From Paraglaciecola arctica (GTDB lineage Bacteria; Pseudomonadota; Gammaproteobacteria; Enterobacterales; Alteromonadaceae): a stretch of DNA of 64,000 nt. A model generated the notes under the pieces. It saw nothing but the letters and a program-made list of their open reading frames with translations. It made no database searches and was not told the origin of the DNA. The DNA is taken from positions 1-64,000 of the forward strand of contig NZ_JAHKQO010000031.1 in the NCBI RefSeq assembly GCF_018861065.1, in the 5' to 3' direction. Positions 53,708-63,733 of the stretch are shown piece after piece. The position numbers were made by a program, and so were the translations under genes. The stretch's first letter is position 1, and each line of letters opens with the position of its first letter.

Positions 53708-55609
53708 ATGAATAAGAAAACCTTAACCGGGTTCATTGTAATTTGTTATAGCCTGATTTTTGCTACATTTGCGCAAGCTGCCGATACTAAAGATGCAGAT
53801 AAAAGAGCTGAATATATTCGTTCACATTACGCTAAATATGAATATCAAATTCCAATGCGTGATGGAGTGAAATTATTCACTTCGGTTTATATTCCTTACG
53901 ACAAATCCACTCAATATCCCATGATGATGCAACGTACGCCTTATCGTGTTGCCCCTTATGGCGTCGATAAATATAAAACTAGATTAGGGCCAAGTGAAAT
54001 ATTCGAAAAAGAAGGCTTTATCTTTGTTTTTCAAGACGTACGAGGCAAATTTATGTCTGAAGGAGAGTACGTCAATATGCGCCCTCAAGACGCCCACGAC
54101 AGAGGGGGCAATGCCACTGATGATGCCACAGACACTTATGACACTATTGACTGGTTGGTGAAACATGTGCCAAACAATAACGGCAAAGTGGGAATGTGGG
54201 GCACGTCTTACCCTGGGTATTATACTTCTGTTGCGGCGATTAATAGCCATAAAGCGTTAAAAGCTATTTCACCTCAAGCTCCGATCGCGAACTGGTTTTA
54301 TGATGATTTTCATCGCAATGGCGCATTTTCTACTCCAATGGCGTTTATTTTCTTCGATACTTTTGACAAACAGCGTGAAGGGCAATTTGCCTATTGGCCA
54401 AAAGGAATGGATTCAATCACCCCTGACGGTTATGAATTTTTCCGAAATCTAGGTCCATTAAGTAATGTCAATAAAAACTACTTTAAAGGTGAACGACCTT
54501 TTTGGAACGAATTAACTGAGCACCCTAATTATGATGAGTATTGGCAAGCGCGAAATGTATTACCCCATCTTGATAATGTGAAACCCGCTACATTAGTAGT
54601 AGGTGGTTGGTATGACACTGAAGATCTCTATGGACCTTTGGCCACTTATCAAAGCATGTCAAAAGCGAATAAAAAGGATAACGTCCACCTTATTATGGGG
54701 CCTTGGTATCACGGTCAATGGAATGCCAAAGACGGTAGCAAAATGGGGGAAGCAGAGTTTGGCTTTAATACCAGTGAATGGTTCCAAGAACGTATTCTAT
54801 TGCCGTTTTTTAAACAAAACCTAAAAGATGCTAAAAAGGACAAAGACACTAAAGCTGAGTCTTTGGCGCAAGCCACAATGTTCGAAACGGGTGCTAATCG
54901 CTGGAGAGAGTTCGATACCTGGCCTCCGAAACAAGGCAAAGATGTAGTGCTGTATATGGGCGCAAACGAAAAACTGCTTGCGAACAAAGAGTCTAAAGGT
55001 GGTTCAAGTGACTATATAAGTGATCCAAATAAACCCGTTCCTCACTCAGATAAAGTGAGTCGCGGTTGGGATCGTCCTTATATGGCAGAAGACCAACGCT
55101 TTACTGCTAGACGAACTGATGTATTAGTTTTTAATGGTGAAGTAGCCACAGAAGACCAAACCATAGCCGGTGCCATTGATATTAACCTTTGGGTATCCAC
55201 GGACCAAAGTGCCGGTGACTTTGTGGTGAAACTGGTAGATGTATTTCCAGGTATGGATGAAACTTCTAATAAAGTTGACAAAAAAACCGGCAACCGTCAT
55301 GAGTTAGTCCGCTGGGGCATTATTCGAGGACGCTTCAGAAACAGCATGAGTACGCCTGAGCCATTTGAACCCAATAAACCAACCTTGGTTAAGTTTGAAT
55401 TGTACGACGTGTTACATACCATCAAACGAGGGCATAAGTTACAAATTCAGGTTCAAAGCAGTATGTTTCCATTTATGGACATGAACCCTCAAAAATATGT
55501 CGATAATATCTTCAATGCTACAGAAGAAGATTACGTGAAGGCGCAACATAAGTTGTACCACAGCGAACAATATCCAAGTTCGATATCGTTTAAAGTGATA
55601 GACCAGTAG
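53708..55609 (+). CDS. CocE/NonD-family hydrolase (S15-type)
   Basis: This 633-residue exported protein has a signal peptide (cleavage after AQA near residue 24). The alpha/beta-hydrolase domain has GMWGTSYPGYYT with nucleophile Ser167, an acid region in GGWYDTEDLYGP and the histidine in MGPWYHGQW. The C-terminal 200 residues form the jelly-roll domain of the X-Pro dipeptidyl-peptidase/cocaine-esterase family (GAIDINLWVSTDQSAGDFVV). Likely substrates are esters, or the N-acyl and cyclic amide compounds known for this family; not determined. AAAGGA precedes the ATG. A terminator follows, so it is monocistronic. Confidence 0.88.
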   Translation: MNKKTLTGFIVICYSLIFATFAQAADTKDADKRAEYIRSHYAKYEYQIPMRDGVKLFTSVYIPYDKSTQYPMMMQRTPYRVAPYGVDKYKTRLGPSEIFEKEGFIFVFQDVRGKFMSEGEYVNMRPQDAHDRGGNATDDATDTYDTIDWLVKHVPNNNGKVGMWGTSYPGYYTSVAAINSHKALKAISPQAPIANWFYDDFHRNGAFSTPMAFIFFDTFDKQREGQFAYWPKGMDSITPDGYEFFRNLGPLSNVNKNYFKGERPFWNELTEHPNYDEYWQARNVLPHLDNVKPATLVVGGWYDTEDLYGPLATYQSMSKANKKDNVHLIMGPWYHGQWNAKDGSKMGEAEFGFNTSEWFQERILLPFFKQNLKDAKKDKDTKAESLAQATMFETGANRWREFDTWPPKQGKDVVLYMGANEKLLANKESKGGSSDYISDPNKPVPHSDKVSRGWDRPYMAEDQRFTARRTDVLVFNGEVATEDQTIAGAIDINLWVSTDQSAGDFVVKLVDVFPGMDETSNKVDKKTGNRHELVRWGIIRGRFRNSMSTPEPFEPNKPTLVKFELYDVLHTIKRGHKLQIQVQSSMFPFMDMNPQKYVDNIFNATEEDYVKAQHKLYHSEQYPSSISFKVIDQ

Positions 55610-55639
55610 GCATAGTCACTATCGATATAACATAAAAAC

Positions 55640-55667
55640 AAAAAACGCCTGAAAAGGCGTTTTTTGT
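55640..55667 (+). terminator. intrinsic terminator of the CocE-type gene
   Basis: AAAAAACGCCT pairs with AGGCGTTTTTT around a four-base loop, 30 bases after the stop codon. Confidence 0.9.
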
Positions 55668-55853
55668 ATTAAGGGCTAGAGCAGAATCAAATTTAATCTA
55701 GGCTCTGCTTAAAAACAGACAAATCGTCCATTCTTTTTCATTTGTAAATATTCAAACTCTCTAATGTTCAATTATTCTATTAAGAGTGATGGAGAAACAA
55801 CCCCAACACTCAACTAGGTAAGAGGTCAACTAGTCAAATAGCCCAAATTAACC

Positions 55854-58688
55854 TTAGTGACTTCTAGCGGGGTTTAATAATACTGGCTCACCAAACCCAA
55901 GCGTTTTCATCCGAGCTAATTGTGTATTGGCATCACCAACAAACAACCACACCATTTGATTGGGTAGCAAATACTTGTTAGCCAGCGCTTTGATATCTTT
56001 TACTTTGATGTTGTTGACTGTTTTTTCTCGTTGTTTAACGTAATCCTGTGGCCAGTTGTATTTGCTGATGTTGTCTAATAATCCTAATTTCGCATTAGCT
56101 GTTTCGAATGCTCTGGCGTTGCTTTTTATTAAAAAACTTTTACTGGTGGCTAGGTCTTGCTGTGAGTAATTTTTACCGTAGTTCTCAAGTATTGTTTTGA
56201 TTAACTGCGCAGACTCTAACGTAACGTTTGAACGTACTTGGCTAAATATTCTAAAAGTGCCTGGATCTTTGGTGCCAGAGAAACCAGAGAAAATCCCATA
56301 GGTATAACCTTTGCCTTCTCGTAACTCTTGTGTGAGTTGCGAGGCAAAACTGCCGCCGCCAAGAATGTAATTCATAATAGTAGCGGGGTAGTAGTCTTTG
56401 TTTGTCGCTGCCAATGCTGGATAGCCAATGTTTACTACGGTTTGTTTAGCGCCAGGTACATCATAAAAATATACTTTAGATTCTGTAGGGCGATTCGCTG
56501 TGGCAAGTTTTGGTATGGTGACGTTAGTCGCGGGCCACTTGGCTTTTAATGTCGACATAGATGCTAACACCGCTTTTTTATCAATTGCCCCTACTACATG
56601 AATTCTAGTTAAATTAGGTGATAAATTGTTGCGGTAAAAATCTTGGATATCCTCTAAAGAAATTGCCTCGACTGAACTTTTGTTCCCCAAGATGTTTTTT
56701 GCACGGATGTTATTTTCGCCATAGATCAATTCGTTAAAGGTATTGTTTGCAATGCTTCTAGGATCCGCTTGTTGCTGGCGAATTTGCGATAATGTTTGTT
56801 GCTTAATTAAGGTAAATTCTTTTTTATCCCAACGTGGCTCTAATAGGATTTCTGTCACTAAATCCATGGTTTGTTCATAATTTTTGGCTAAGGTATTAAC
56901 CCTAATGCGAATGTCTTCCTTATTGGCAGATACTGAGATGGATGCACCTAGCAGTTTAATGGCATTTTCCAGGGCTTCTGGAGACTTATTTTTGGTACCA
57001 CTTGTCAACATCTGAGCAAGTATGTTTGCCATGCCCACTTTGTTTATTGGCTCGAATAATTGCCCGCCGTCTATTACCAATTCAACGTCAACTAAAGGTA
57101 CTTCATGTACTTCAATGCCAAGTACTTGGATCTTATCAAGTTGTGCTTGCCATATATTTGGCACAATTGCTTCGGCTGACTGCCCATATTTGGGCTCTTT
57201 TGAACGGTCAAACGTTGAAGGCGTTTTACTGTAAGAGGCCACTACATTTGGGTCGACCTGTTTTTCTGCCCCCTGAACCACTTGTTCTTCTGTTACTTTA
57301 GCTTTAGTAGAGCCTTGCACTGCAAGTTCTAGCTTGCCTTTAGGAACAAAGCTGGTGACTACATAATGCTTGTTTTTGATGTACTGGTTGTAGACCCGTT
57401 TTACATCGTCAGTGGTGACACTGAGAATAGCTTCAATTTCTTTGGCAGCATAGCCAGGATCGCCAGTGTAAATGTTGTAGTAAGCTAACTGCGCGCCTTT
57501 ACCTAACACACTCGATAGCTGATTATAAAAATCAGTTTCTTGAGTGGCGAGAATACGTTGCAAATCTTGCTCAGAAATCCCGTCTTTTTCGAATTGTTTA
57601 AAAGCTTGACCAATGCCGCTGTTGACTTGGTCTAAATCAATATCACCATAAGCTCTGGCAATTAAATACGCTTGACCGGCTAGTTCACTGGTTTGATGAT
57701 AAATATCGGCGCTTGGCACTAGCTGTTTGTCTTCAACTAACACTTTATAAAGAGGTGCAGATTTGCCATTCGCGAGGTATTCAAATAATACGTTTAATGC
57801 ATAGGAGTCAGGGTGGTACTGTTCTACGGTAGGATAAGTGCGGGTAATTTGTGGCTGATTGGCAAAGTTATCTTCATGGTAACGTTTTTTAGTCTCTGTT
57901 AACTTTGCAGCGCGTTTTTTAAGTGGTGTGATTTTTTCACCCGCTTTGATTTCAGAAAAATATTTTTCTACCCACTGTTTTGCCTGCACAGGGTCAAAGT
58001 CACCAGCCAGCGTTAATGTTACGTTATTAGGCACATACCAACGTTTAAAGAATTGTTTAACATCATCCAAAGTGGCGGCTTGTAAATCTGCTAAAGAGCC
58101 TATGACTTGCCAATTATAAGGGTGATCTTGTGGATAAAGATTTTGGTCGATGACATACCAGTTGTGGCCATATGGGGCGTTATCACTGCTTTGGCGTTTT
58201 TCGTTTTTGACGACTTGTTTCTCTTTTTCTAAAACGGGCACTGTAACTGTATTAATAAACCAACCGAGCTTATCAGCTTCCGCCCAAATCATTTTTTCTA
58301 GGGCATCTTTTGGTATGGTTTGTAAATAATTGGTTCGGTCTCTCGAGGTGGAACCGTTAGCCCCAGAGCCGCCAATTCTCGCTGATAGTTTATCTAAGCC
58401 GCCTTTACCTAAGTTTTCTGATTCTAAAAACAACAAGTGTTCAAATAAGTGAGCAAAACCAGTGCGACCTGCTACTTCGCGAGCCGATCCTACGTGGGCA
58501 GTTAGGTTCACTGCTACAACCGGATCAGAACGGTCAATGTGAAATACCACTTCTAGGCCATTGTCCAAAACAAACTTCTGGTAATTGACCTCAAATTTCG
58601 GATTTTTAGCAGGTTCTTGTGCCGATATGCTGTGAAATGTAGTAAAAGTGCTAGTCAATAACACTAGGTAACAGAGTGCTTTTTTCAT
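55854..58688 (-). CDS. M16-family two-domain zinc protease (pitrilysin-type)
   Basis: This 944-residue exported protease has a signal peptide (about 1-23). The first M16 half has the inverted zinc motif HLFEH with His80, Glu83 and His84, and the downstream glutamate in LEKEKQVVKNEKRQ. The second half (from about 510) lacks the motif and is the usual inactive partner; its substrate-binding RxxxY-type site is seen in TQELREGKGYTYG. The two halves clamp around a peptide. Proteases of this type degrade small peptides in the periplasm. It is monocistronic; the ribosome site is weak. Confidence 0.92.
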   Translation of the reverse strand: MKKALCYLVLLTSTFTTFHSISAQEPAKNPKFEVNYQKFVLDNGLEVVFHIDRSDPVVAVNLTAHVGSAREVAGRTGFAHLFEHLLFLESENLGKGGLDKLSARIGGSGANGSTSRDRTNYLQTIPKDALEKMIWAEADKLGWFINTVTVPVLEKEKQVVKNEKRQSSDNAPYGHNWYVIDQNLYPQDHPYNWQVIGSLADLQAATLDDVKQFFKRWYVPNNVTLTLAGDFDPVQAKQWVEKYFSEIKAGEKITPLKKRAAKLTETKKRYHEDNFANQPQITRTYPTVEQYHPDSYALNVLFEYLANGKSAPLYKVLVEDKQLVPSADIYHQTSELAGQAYLIARAYGDIDLDQVNSGIGQAFKQFEKDGISEQDLQRILATQETDFYNQLSSVLGKGAQLAYYNIYTGDPGYAAKEIEAILSVTTDDVKRVYNQYIKNKHYVVTSFVPKGKLELAVQGSTKAKVTEEQVVQGAEKQVDPNVVASYSKTPSTFDRSKEPKYGQSAEAIVPNIWQAQLDKIQVLGIEVHEVPLVDVELVIDGGQLFEPINKVGMANILAQMLTSGTKNKSPEALENAIKLLGASISVSANKEDIRIRVNTLAKNYEQTMDLVTEILLEPRWDKKEFTLIKQQTLSQIRQQQADPRSIANNTFNELIYGENNIRAKNILGNKSSVEAISLEDIQDFYRNNLSPNLTRIHVVGAIDKKAVLASMSTLKAKWPATNVTIPKLATANRPTESKVYFYDVPGAKQTVVNIGYPALAATNKDYYPATIMNYILGGGSFASQLTQELREGKGYTYGIFSGFSGTKDPGTFRIFSQVRSNVTLESAQLIKTILENYGKNYSQQDLATSKSFLIKSNARAFETANAKLGLLDNISKYNWPQDYVKQREKTVNNIKVKDIKALANKYLLPNQMVWLFVGDANTQLARMKTLGFGEPVLLNPARSH

Positions 58689-58965
58689 TTTGAGCCGTTA
58701 TTAAGTGGAAGGAAATTAACCTTCAGATAATTGCATACTTAGGTAAGGACTAAAAGCTTTGGGGTGTTTATTGACTTCATTATATTGTTACATTGAATGT
58801 CAGCAAATAAGACGTCTATATTCCCTTCTTCCAAGTTTCTCAGGAAATCATTTGCAGCGAATTTAATGCCTAATCACGTGGCAAGTGAGAATTCGACTAA
58901 TCGATGTAAGTAGCGACTAGCCGAGTGTAGACTCTTAATATTTCTGGCTGTTCGATGGCGTTATT

Positions 58966-60951
58966 TTATTTCGCACCGAAGGCTGTAATTAGTGGAGTGA
59001 GCTGCGCCTCAAAATTTTTCCATTGTTCTCTAGCACTCGAGTTTATCGGCTGGCGGACCTGCTCAGAGCTTGGGGTTTTAATGGTACGTTTAGTTTTGTG
59101 AAAATCTAAACATGATGCTTCAAAGGGCAATTGGCAAAAGTCTAATAGACGTCTGACTTGGCCTTCTAAATAATCAATCACGTCTTCGTGCTGCACTTTT
59201 AATACGTAGCCCGGTAACACGCTGTTCCAATGATCCATTAATGACAAATAGGATTGGTAGTAGTGGATCAGATTGTCTAAGTCATAAGAAAATTCTTGCC
59301 CTTCTGCAAACAACTGTTTGTATCCACTGAAGCAACAGGCTATGGGATCTCGTCTAGCGTCAATTATCTTGGCATTGGGTAAAATCGATTTTATCAGACC
59401 AATATGCATAAAGTTATTGGGCATTTTATCGATAAAAAATGCTGCTCCTTGACGATAACACCGCGTATCAGCGATAAATTTATTACCAAAACGGGTGAAA
59501 TATTCATTGTCTAATTCGGTCACTATTTTGGGATAACCGCTTTTACTACTTCTTAATCTAGCTGCGAGCCCTAATACATTGTGCAACTCCATAGTGCCAT
59601 CTACTTGAGAGTGTGAGGCTAATATTTGCTCTAGCAAAGTTGAGCCGGCTCTAGGAAGTCCAACAATAAAAATAGGATCAGGGCTCGGGTCGCCCAAATT
59701 TTGATGAGCGTTAAAAAAGTCTGTGGTGAAAACGGATTTTTGCGCCTCAACTTGTTCAGTCACCTTAGCCTGTGAATAATGATTACGCTGATTTTTTGAA
59801 GCATTACCGTTTTGGTAATAGTTAAAAGCCGTATCGAATTGTTTGCGATCTTCATAGGCTTTGGCCAAGGCGAACTCAAGATGCGCCTTGTCGTCTTGTT
59901 CAAGATCCGCTTTTTCCAGTTGAGTCTGCATCAAGGCTAATTCTTCGTCGGTAAAGCGGTAGGTTTTAGTGTTGGCCAAACTCCAGTATGCATCACCGAA
60001 GTCAGGGCGAATTTTGTAAGCTTGTTGATAAGCCGCTATCGCCTGTTCAATGTTGCCGTTTGCTTTGTAAGCATGTCCAAGAAGCAGCTGAATGCCTGGT
60101 AGATCGTTGCGATCACCAATAATTTGTTGATAAAGCTTGATGGCCGGTTCAACTTCTCCTATTCCCACCATAGCGCCGGCTTTTGCTGCAAGATACTGGT
60201 GATTGCTAGGATGTTCGTTTAGTAACCATTCGGCCTGTTGTTTGGCCTGCTCAAATTTACCTAATTTAGATAATAATTGTACGTACTCAGCTCTGGCTGC
60301 TTCATGGGTTGAGTGGATCTCAACGCAGCTTTCTAACAGGAACTCGGCTTCATGATAGATTTTTAACTTGATGCCAATCTCAGCTAGTAGCAGCATGGCT
60401 TCAGCATGGTGTTTGTGATTTTGCAAAAAACGTCGACATACGCTGTCGGCTAGACCTAACTTTCCTTCATACATAAGATCTCGAGCGCCACGTATTTCAA
60501 CTGGTAGTTGCGATAGGTAGGTGATCCGTTGTGTTGCAATATTTTTTCCTACGCTATGATTCAACTCAGCATATAAAGGGGCTAGTTTCTGCCAACTTGA
60601 TAATAATGCCGGATTAAGCCTAGTGGCTCTGGCGAAAGCTGTTGCTGCGCTGGGCTTATTACCTGAACTAAGGAATAGATAACCATTTTCTTGGTGAGCG
60701 CGAGCGTGGTTGGGATCTATCGCGATGAGTGTTTTGAGCGTTTCGGTCGCCTCGACTATGAGTCCTTTGGTGCGCTGGGCAACGGCTAGCATATAGTAGG
60801 CTTCGATTTTTTCTTGAGTCTCTTTTGGGTTTTCTAATACGCGCTGGCAAAGTGATATGGCGTTGTCACTATCGCCTGCTTGTAGCGCTCGTTTAATATC
60901 GTCAATCTTGATGCGATTTTTGCTGTTGTCTTCGCCAACGTTTGTTACCAC
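58966..60951 (-). CDS. TPR-repeat sulfotransferase
   Basis: This protein of about 661 residues starts at GTG 60951, set by a perfect TGGAGG six bases upstream; a GTG at 61017 would add 22 unrelated residues. Residues 1-410 are TPR repeats (for example AHLEFALAKAYEDRKQFDTA). The last 250 residues are a sulfotransferase: the PAPS-binding loop PIFIVGLPRAGSTLLEQIL, a 3'-phosphate region around LIKSILPNAKIIDARRDPIA, and a late YLEGQVRRLLDFCQLPFE. It should transfer sulfate from PAPS to a small molecule or peptide tyrosine; the acceptor is unknown. It lies just after the TonB receptor gene, with a terminator between. Confidence 0.88.
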   Translation of the reverse strand: MVTNVGEDNSKNRIKIDDIKRALQAGDSDNAISLCQRVLENPKETQEKIEAYYMLAVAQRTKGLIVEATETLKTLIAIDPNHARAHQENGYLFLSSGNKPSAATAFARATRLNPALLSSWQKLAPLYAELNHSVGKNIATQRITYLSQLPVEIRGARDLMYEGKLGLADSVCRRFLQNHKHHAEAMLLLAEIGIKLKIYHEAEFLLESCVEIHSTHEAARAEYVQLLSKLGKFEQAKQQAEWLLNEHPSNHQYLAAKAGAMVGIGEVEPAIKLYQQIIGDRNDLPGIQLLLGHAYKANGNIEQAIAAYQQAYKIRPDFGDAYWSLANTKTYRFTDEELALMQTQLEKADLEQDDKAHLEFALAKAYEDRKQFDTAFNYYQNGNASKNQRNHYSQAKVTEQVEAQKSVFTTDFFNAHQNLGDPSPDPIFIVGLPRAGSTLLEQILASHSQVDGTMELHNVLGLAARLRSSKSGYPKIVTELDNEYFTRFGNKFIADTRCYRQGAAFFIDKMPNNFMHIGLIKSILPNAKIIDARRDPIACCFSGYKQLFAEGQEFSYDLDNLIHYYQSYLSLMDHWNSVLPGYVLKVQHEDVIDYLEGQVRRLLDFCQLPFEASCLDFHKTKRTIKTPSSEQVRQPINSSAREQWKNFEAQLTPLITAFGAK

Positions 60952-61026
60952 GCGTTTCCTCCAGAGGATTAAATTTATTGTGCTACTGAGACGAGAGTTG
61001 TTTGTGGGATTTTTCACTACATAAAA

Positions 61027-61057
61027 AATAAAGGCAAGCTAAACGCTTGCCTTTATT
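61027..61057. terminator. terminator after the TonB receptor gene
   Basis: AATAAAGGCAAGC pairs perfectly with GCTTGCCTTTATT around TAAAC. On the minus strand it follows the receptor stop codon by 31 bases, and T-rich DNA follows. Confidence 0.85.
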
Positions 61058-61087
61058 AGTTGGGAAATTCACCCTATAACACTATCT

Positions 61088-63733
61088 CTAATAGAAATCG
61101 TAAGATAGTCTTAGCCCTAATGTACGAGGACGATTTGTGACAACTTTTGGCGTAAATTGTTGTGTATCTATATAAAGCACTGCACTTTCGTCTGTGAGGT
61201 TATCGATATACAACTCAGCTTTCCAGTCGTCTTTAGTGATACCTACAGATACGTTAGCAATAGCGTAGCTCTCTTGAATGTAACGTCCGCCTTGGAAAAC
61301 ATCACCATTCGAATCTGTAAATGAGGTGCCATCGTAAGTGGCGGCTTCATTTTGAATCGGTAAACCGGAACCTGTTCCGTAGATCAATCGTGTAGCATCT
61401 TCAGTTACATAGGCATCCATCGACATTCCAGCTAAACGGTCGCCCGTGTAGCTTACTGAAGCATTGAAATAACCATTGTAACCATCATCAAGCTCGAAAT
61501 AATAACGTGCACGAATATTACCCGAAAATTCGGCTGAATAGGGCAGTTGTGCGCCTACTCCCGGTGCGATACCTGCTAGCTCAGCGTTAACTCGAGTTAA
61601 TTCTGTATCGAGCACACTAAAAGCCGCATTGATTACTAAGTTGTCTGTTGCCAGCCAAGTGATATCCGCATCTATGCCTTTTATCTCTGCATCACCTACA
61701 TTATCGGTAAATACTAAAAAGCTGATGTTGGTAGGGTCATAACGTGATGTTTGTAAGTCAGTAATCTCAGAATAAAAAGCAGTGGCATTGACTCGTAAAA
61801 TACCGTCTAAAAAGTCACCTTTCATGCCTATTTCGAAGTTATCTAGGCTATCGGTAGTGGAATAAACCGGTATTCTGAATCCTTCAAACGCACCACTTTG
61901 ATTGCTCGCAAGATCACCACCTTGGCGGTTGGTAACAGGCGGTCTAAATCCTTCTGAATAAGTCGTAAATAACAGTAGGTCGTCATTTACTTTGTAATCT
62001 AATGAGGCTTTGAAGATGGTGTCGTCAACAGTTAATGTGCCACTATCGTCTAGTAAACTTACATCTAGTTGACCGCTTGCAATGGCCGCTTGGAGCACTC
62101 CTGGGCCATCACCACCTGTTGCTAAATCTAACTCAGCAGGATCTTGGCTTCCAAAAGCGCGAATTCTGCGGGTAACATCTGTGCTGGTTGTTGAGCCTTT
62201 GAAAATATCATCAATTTGGTACCAACGAGCGCCGAAAGAAGCAGTCAGTTTATCGGTAAGATCGTATTCAATTTGACCAAACACTGCGACTTGTTCAATG
62301 GTGTGGGTCACATCATTAACAAAACTAATGCCTGACTCGAACGGTCCGCCGTCAGAATTAATTCCTTCACTACCTGGAAGTGTTCTAGCTAGATCAGGGA
62401 ATTTTTCTGTACTGGCAATTTTGAATTGACCAACGGTTGCAACTTCTTGATCATCATAGAAAATACCGGCGGTAACACGCCAAGCGTTATCTACATCTGT
62501 ATTGAAACGCAACTCGTGAGTTGTACGCGATGTATCTGTTTGTTCTTTGTAGTACTTAGTGGGGTCTAAGCAAAGCTCATCTTCTACTGCAACCGAACCA
62601 CCGTATTGGCAAACATAATATGCTGAGAACAAGCCACCGTTGGTATAACCGGTGTAATCGATAGTAGAGCTAATTTCACGATCTAGATAACCACCAGTGT
62701 AAACTATATCAAGCTTGTCTAAACGACCTTTCAACGTCCAAGTGGTGAGTCCAAATTCATCATCATTGTCTTCAGGTGTAAAACGGTTGACCGAACTTTC
62801 ACCTTCAAGGTTAGGATCGTAAGAAAACACACCTTCGGTCTCAAGAGACTGAGCGGTGTGCTGCACCAACAATGACCAATCGTTATTGATCAAATAAGAC
62901 ATACCAAATCGAACACCCGTATAAACTGCATCATTAGTATCATCTTCTACTAAGGAGCCATTTTCAGGCGAAATGATAGGGGTGTTTTCAGGGTCGTTAA
63001 GCACGCCACCTGATATTCTGTCAATTACAACAGCACTGCCAGTATAACCACCTTCACCGGGCTTATTGAGGATATTGTCAATCCATCCACCTTGTTTATC
63101 ATTGTAAGCTACAACGCGTAGGGCTAATTCATCAGTAGGCGTAAAGTTCATAAAGGCTTCGACGGAATTGCTCATTTCGCCGCCTTTAGTGCTGCCAATA
63201 TTGACATCCATACCTGCAGCAAAACCCGTGTGATCCGGTTTTTTACTGATCATGCGCACTGTGCCTGATTGCGAACTTGCGCCAAACAGGGTGCCTTGTG
63301 GACCTGGCAATACCTCGATTCGTTCCACATCAGCTGCATACACATCTAGGTTTCGCCCTTGCATGGAGACAGGCTGTTCATCTAGATAAAATGCGACAGA
63401 GGGCTGTAATGCCTGGACTGAAGATACCGAAATATTGGTTTGTGTGGTGGCCGCACCGCGAATATATATTTCATTTTGACCAGGACCTGTGCCCTGGAAA
63501 ACAACGTTTGGAAGAAATTCTACGTAGTCGTTAAAGCTTTCTACGCCTAAATTTTCCAACGCTTCGCCGTTCAAAGCTGAAACTGATACGGGAACATCTT
63601 GTATCGATTCAGTTCTTTTTGTTGCGGTAACTTGAATGGTTTCTATTTGTGCTTTTGACGTTTTCTCTTGTGCTATCGCTGGATTAATAGCGAGAGCTGT
63701 GACTATTGCACAGCTTATTTTTGTTCTGTTCAT
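61088..63733 (-). CDS. TonB-dependent outer membrane receptor
   Basis: This 881-residue receptor has a signal peptide (cleavage after AIA near residue 21). A TonB-box-like stretch follows (IETIQVTATKR), then the plug (about 45-160, with DVPVSVSAL, IYIRGAATTQ and LPGPQGTLFGASSQSGTVRM). A 22-strand barrel extends to the end, closed by LRLSYDFY, with the terminal aromatic residue needed for outer-membrane insertion. It has no FecA-type signalling domain. Such proteins of marine bacteria import siderophores, vitamin B12, carbohydrates or other large substrates; the cargo cannot be read here. The promoter region (63734-64000) shows no box I can name. Confidence 0.93.
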   Translation of the reverse strand: MNRTKISCAIVTALAINPAIAQEKTSKAQIETIQVTATKRTESIQDVPVSVSALNGEALENLGVESFNDYVEFLPNVVFQGTGPGQNEIYIRGAATTQTNISVSSVQALQPSVAFYLDEQPVSMQGRNLDVYAADVERIEVLPGPQGTLFGASSQSGTVRMISKKPDHTGFAAGMDVNIGSTKGGEMSNSVEAFMNFTPTDELALRVVAYNDKQGGWIDNILNKPGEGGYTGSAVVIDRISGGVLNDPENTPIISPENGSLVEDDTNDAVYTGVRFGMSYLINNDWSLLVQHTAQSLETEGVFSYDPNLEGESSVNRFTPEDNDDEFGLTTWTLKGRLDKLDIVYTGGYLDREISSTIDYTGYTNGGLFSAYYVCQYGGSVAVEDELCLDPTKYYKEQTDTSRTTHELRFNTDVDNAWRVTAGIFYDDQEVATVGQFKIASTEKFPDLARTLPGSEGINSDGGPFESGISFVNDVTHTIEQVAVFGQIEYDLTDKLTASFGARWYQIDDIFKGSTTSTDVTRRIRAFGSQDPAELDLATGGDGPGVLQAAIASGQLDVSLLDDSGTLTVDDTIFKASLDYKVNDDLLLFTTYSEGFRPPVTNRQGGDLASNQSGAFEGFRIPVYSTTDSLDNFEIGMKGDFLDGILRVNATAFYSEITDLQTSRYDPTNISFLVFTDNVGDAEIKGIDADITWLATDNLVINAAFSVLDTELTRVNAELAGIAPGVGAQLPYSAEFSGNIRARYYFELDDGYNGYFNASVSYTGDRLAGMSMDAYVTEDATRLIYGTGSGLPIQNEAATYDGTSFTDSNGDVFQGGRYIQESYAIANVSVGITKDDWKAELYIDNLTDESAVLYIDTQQFTPKVVTNRPRTLGLRLSYDFY

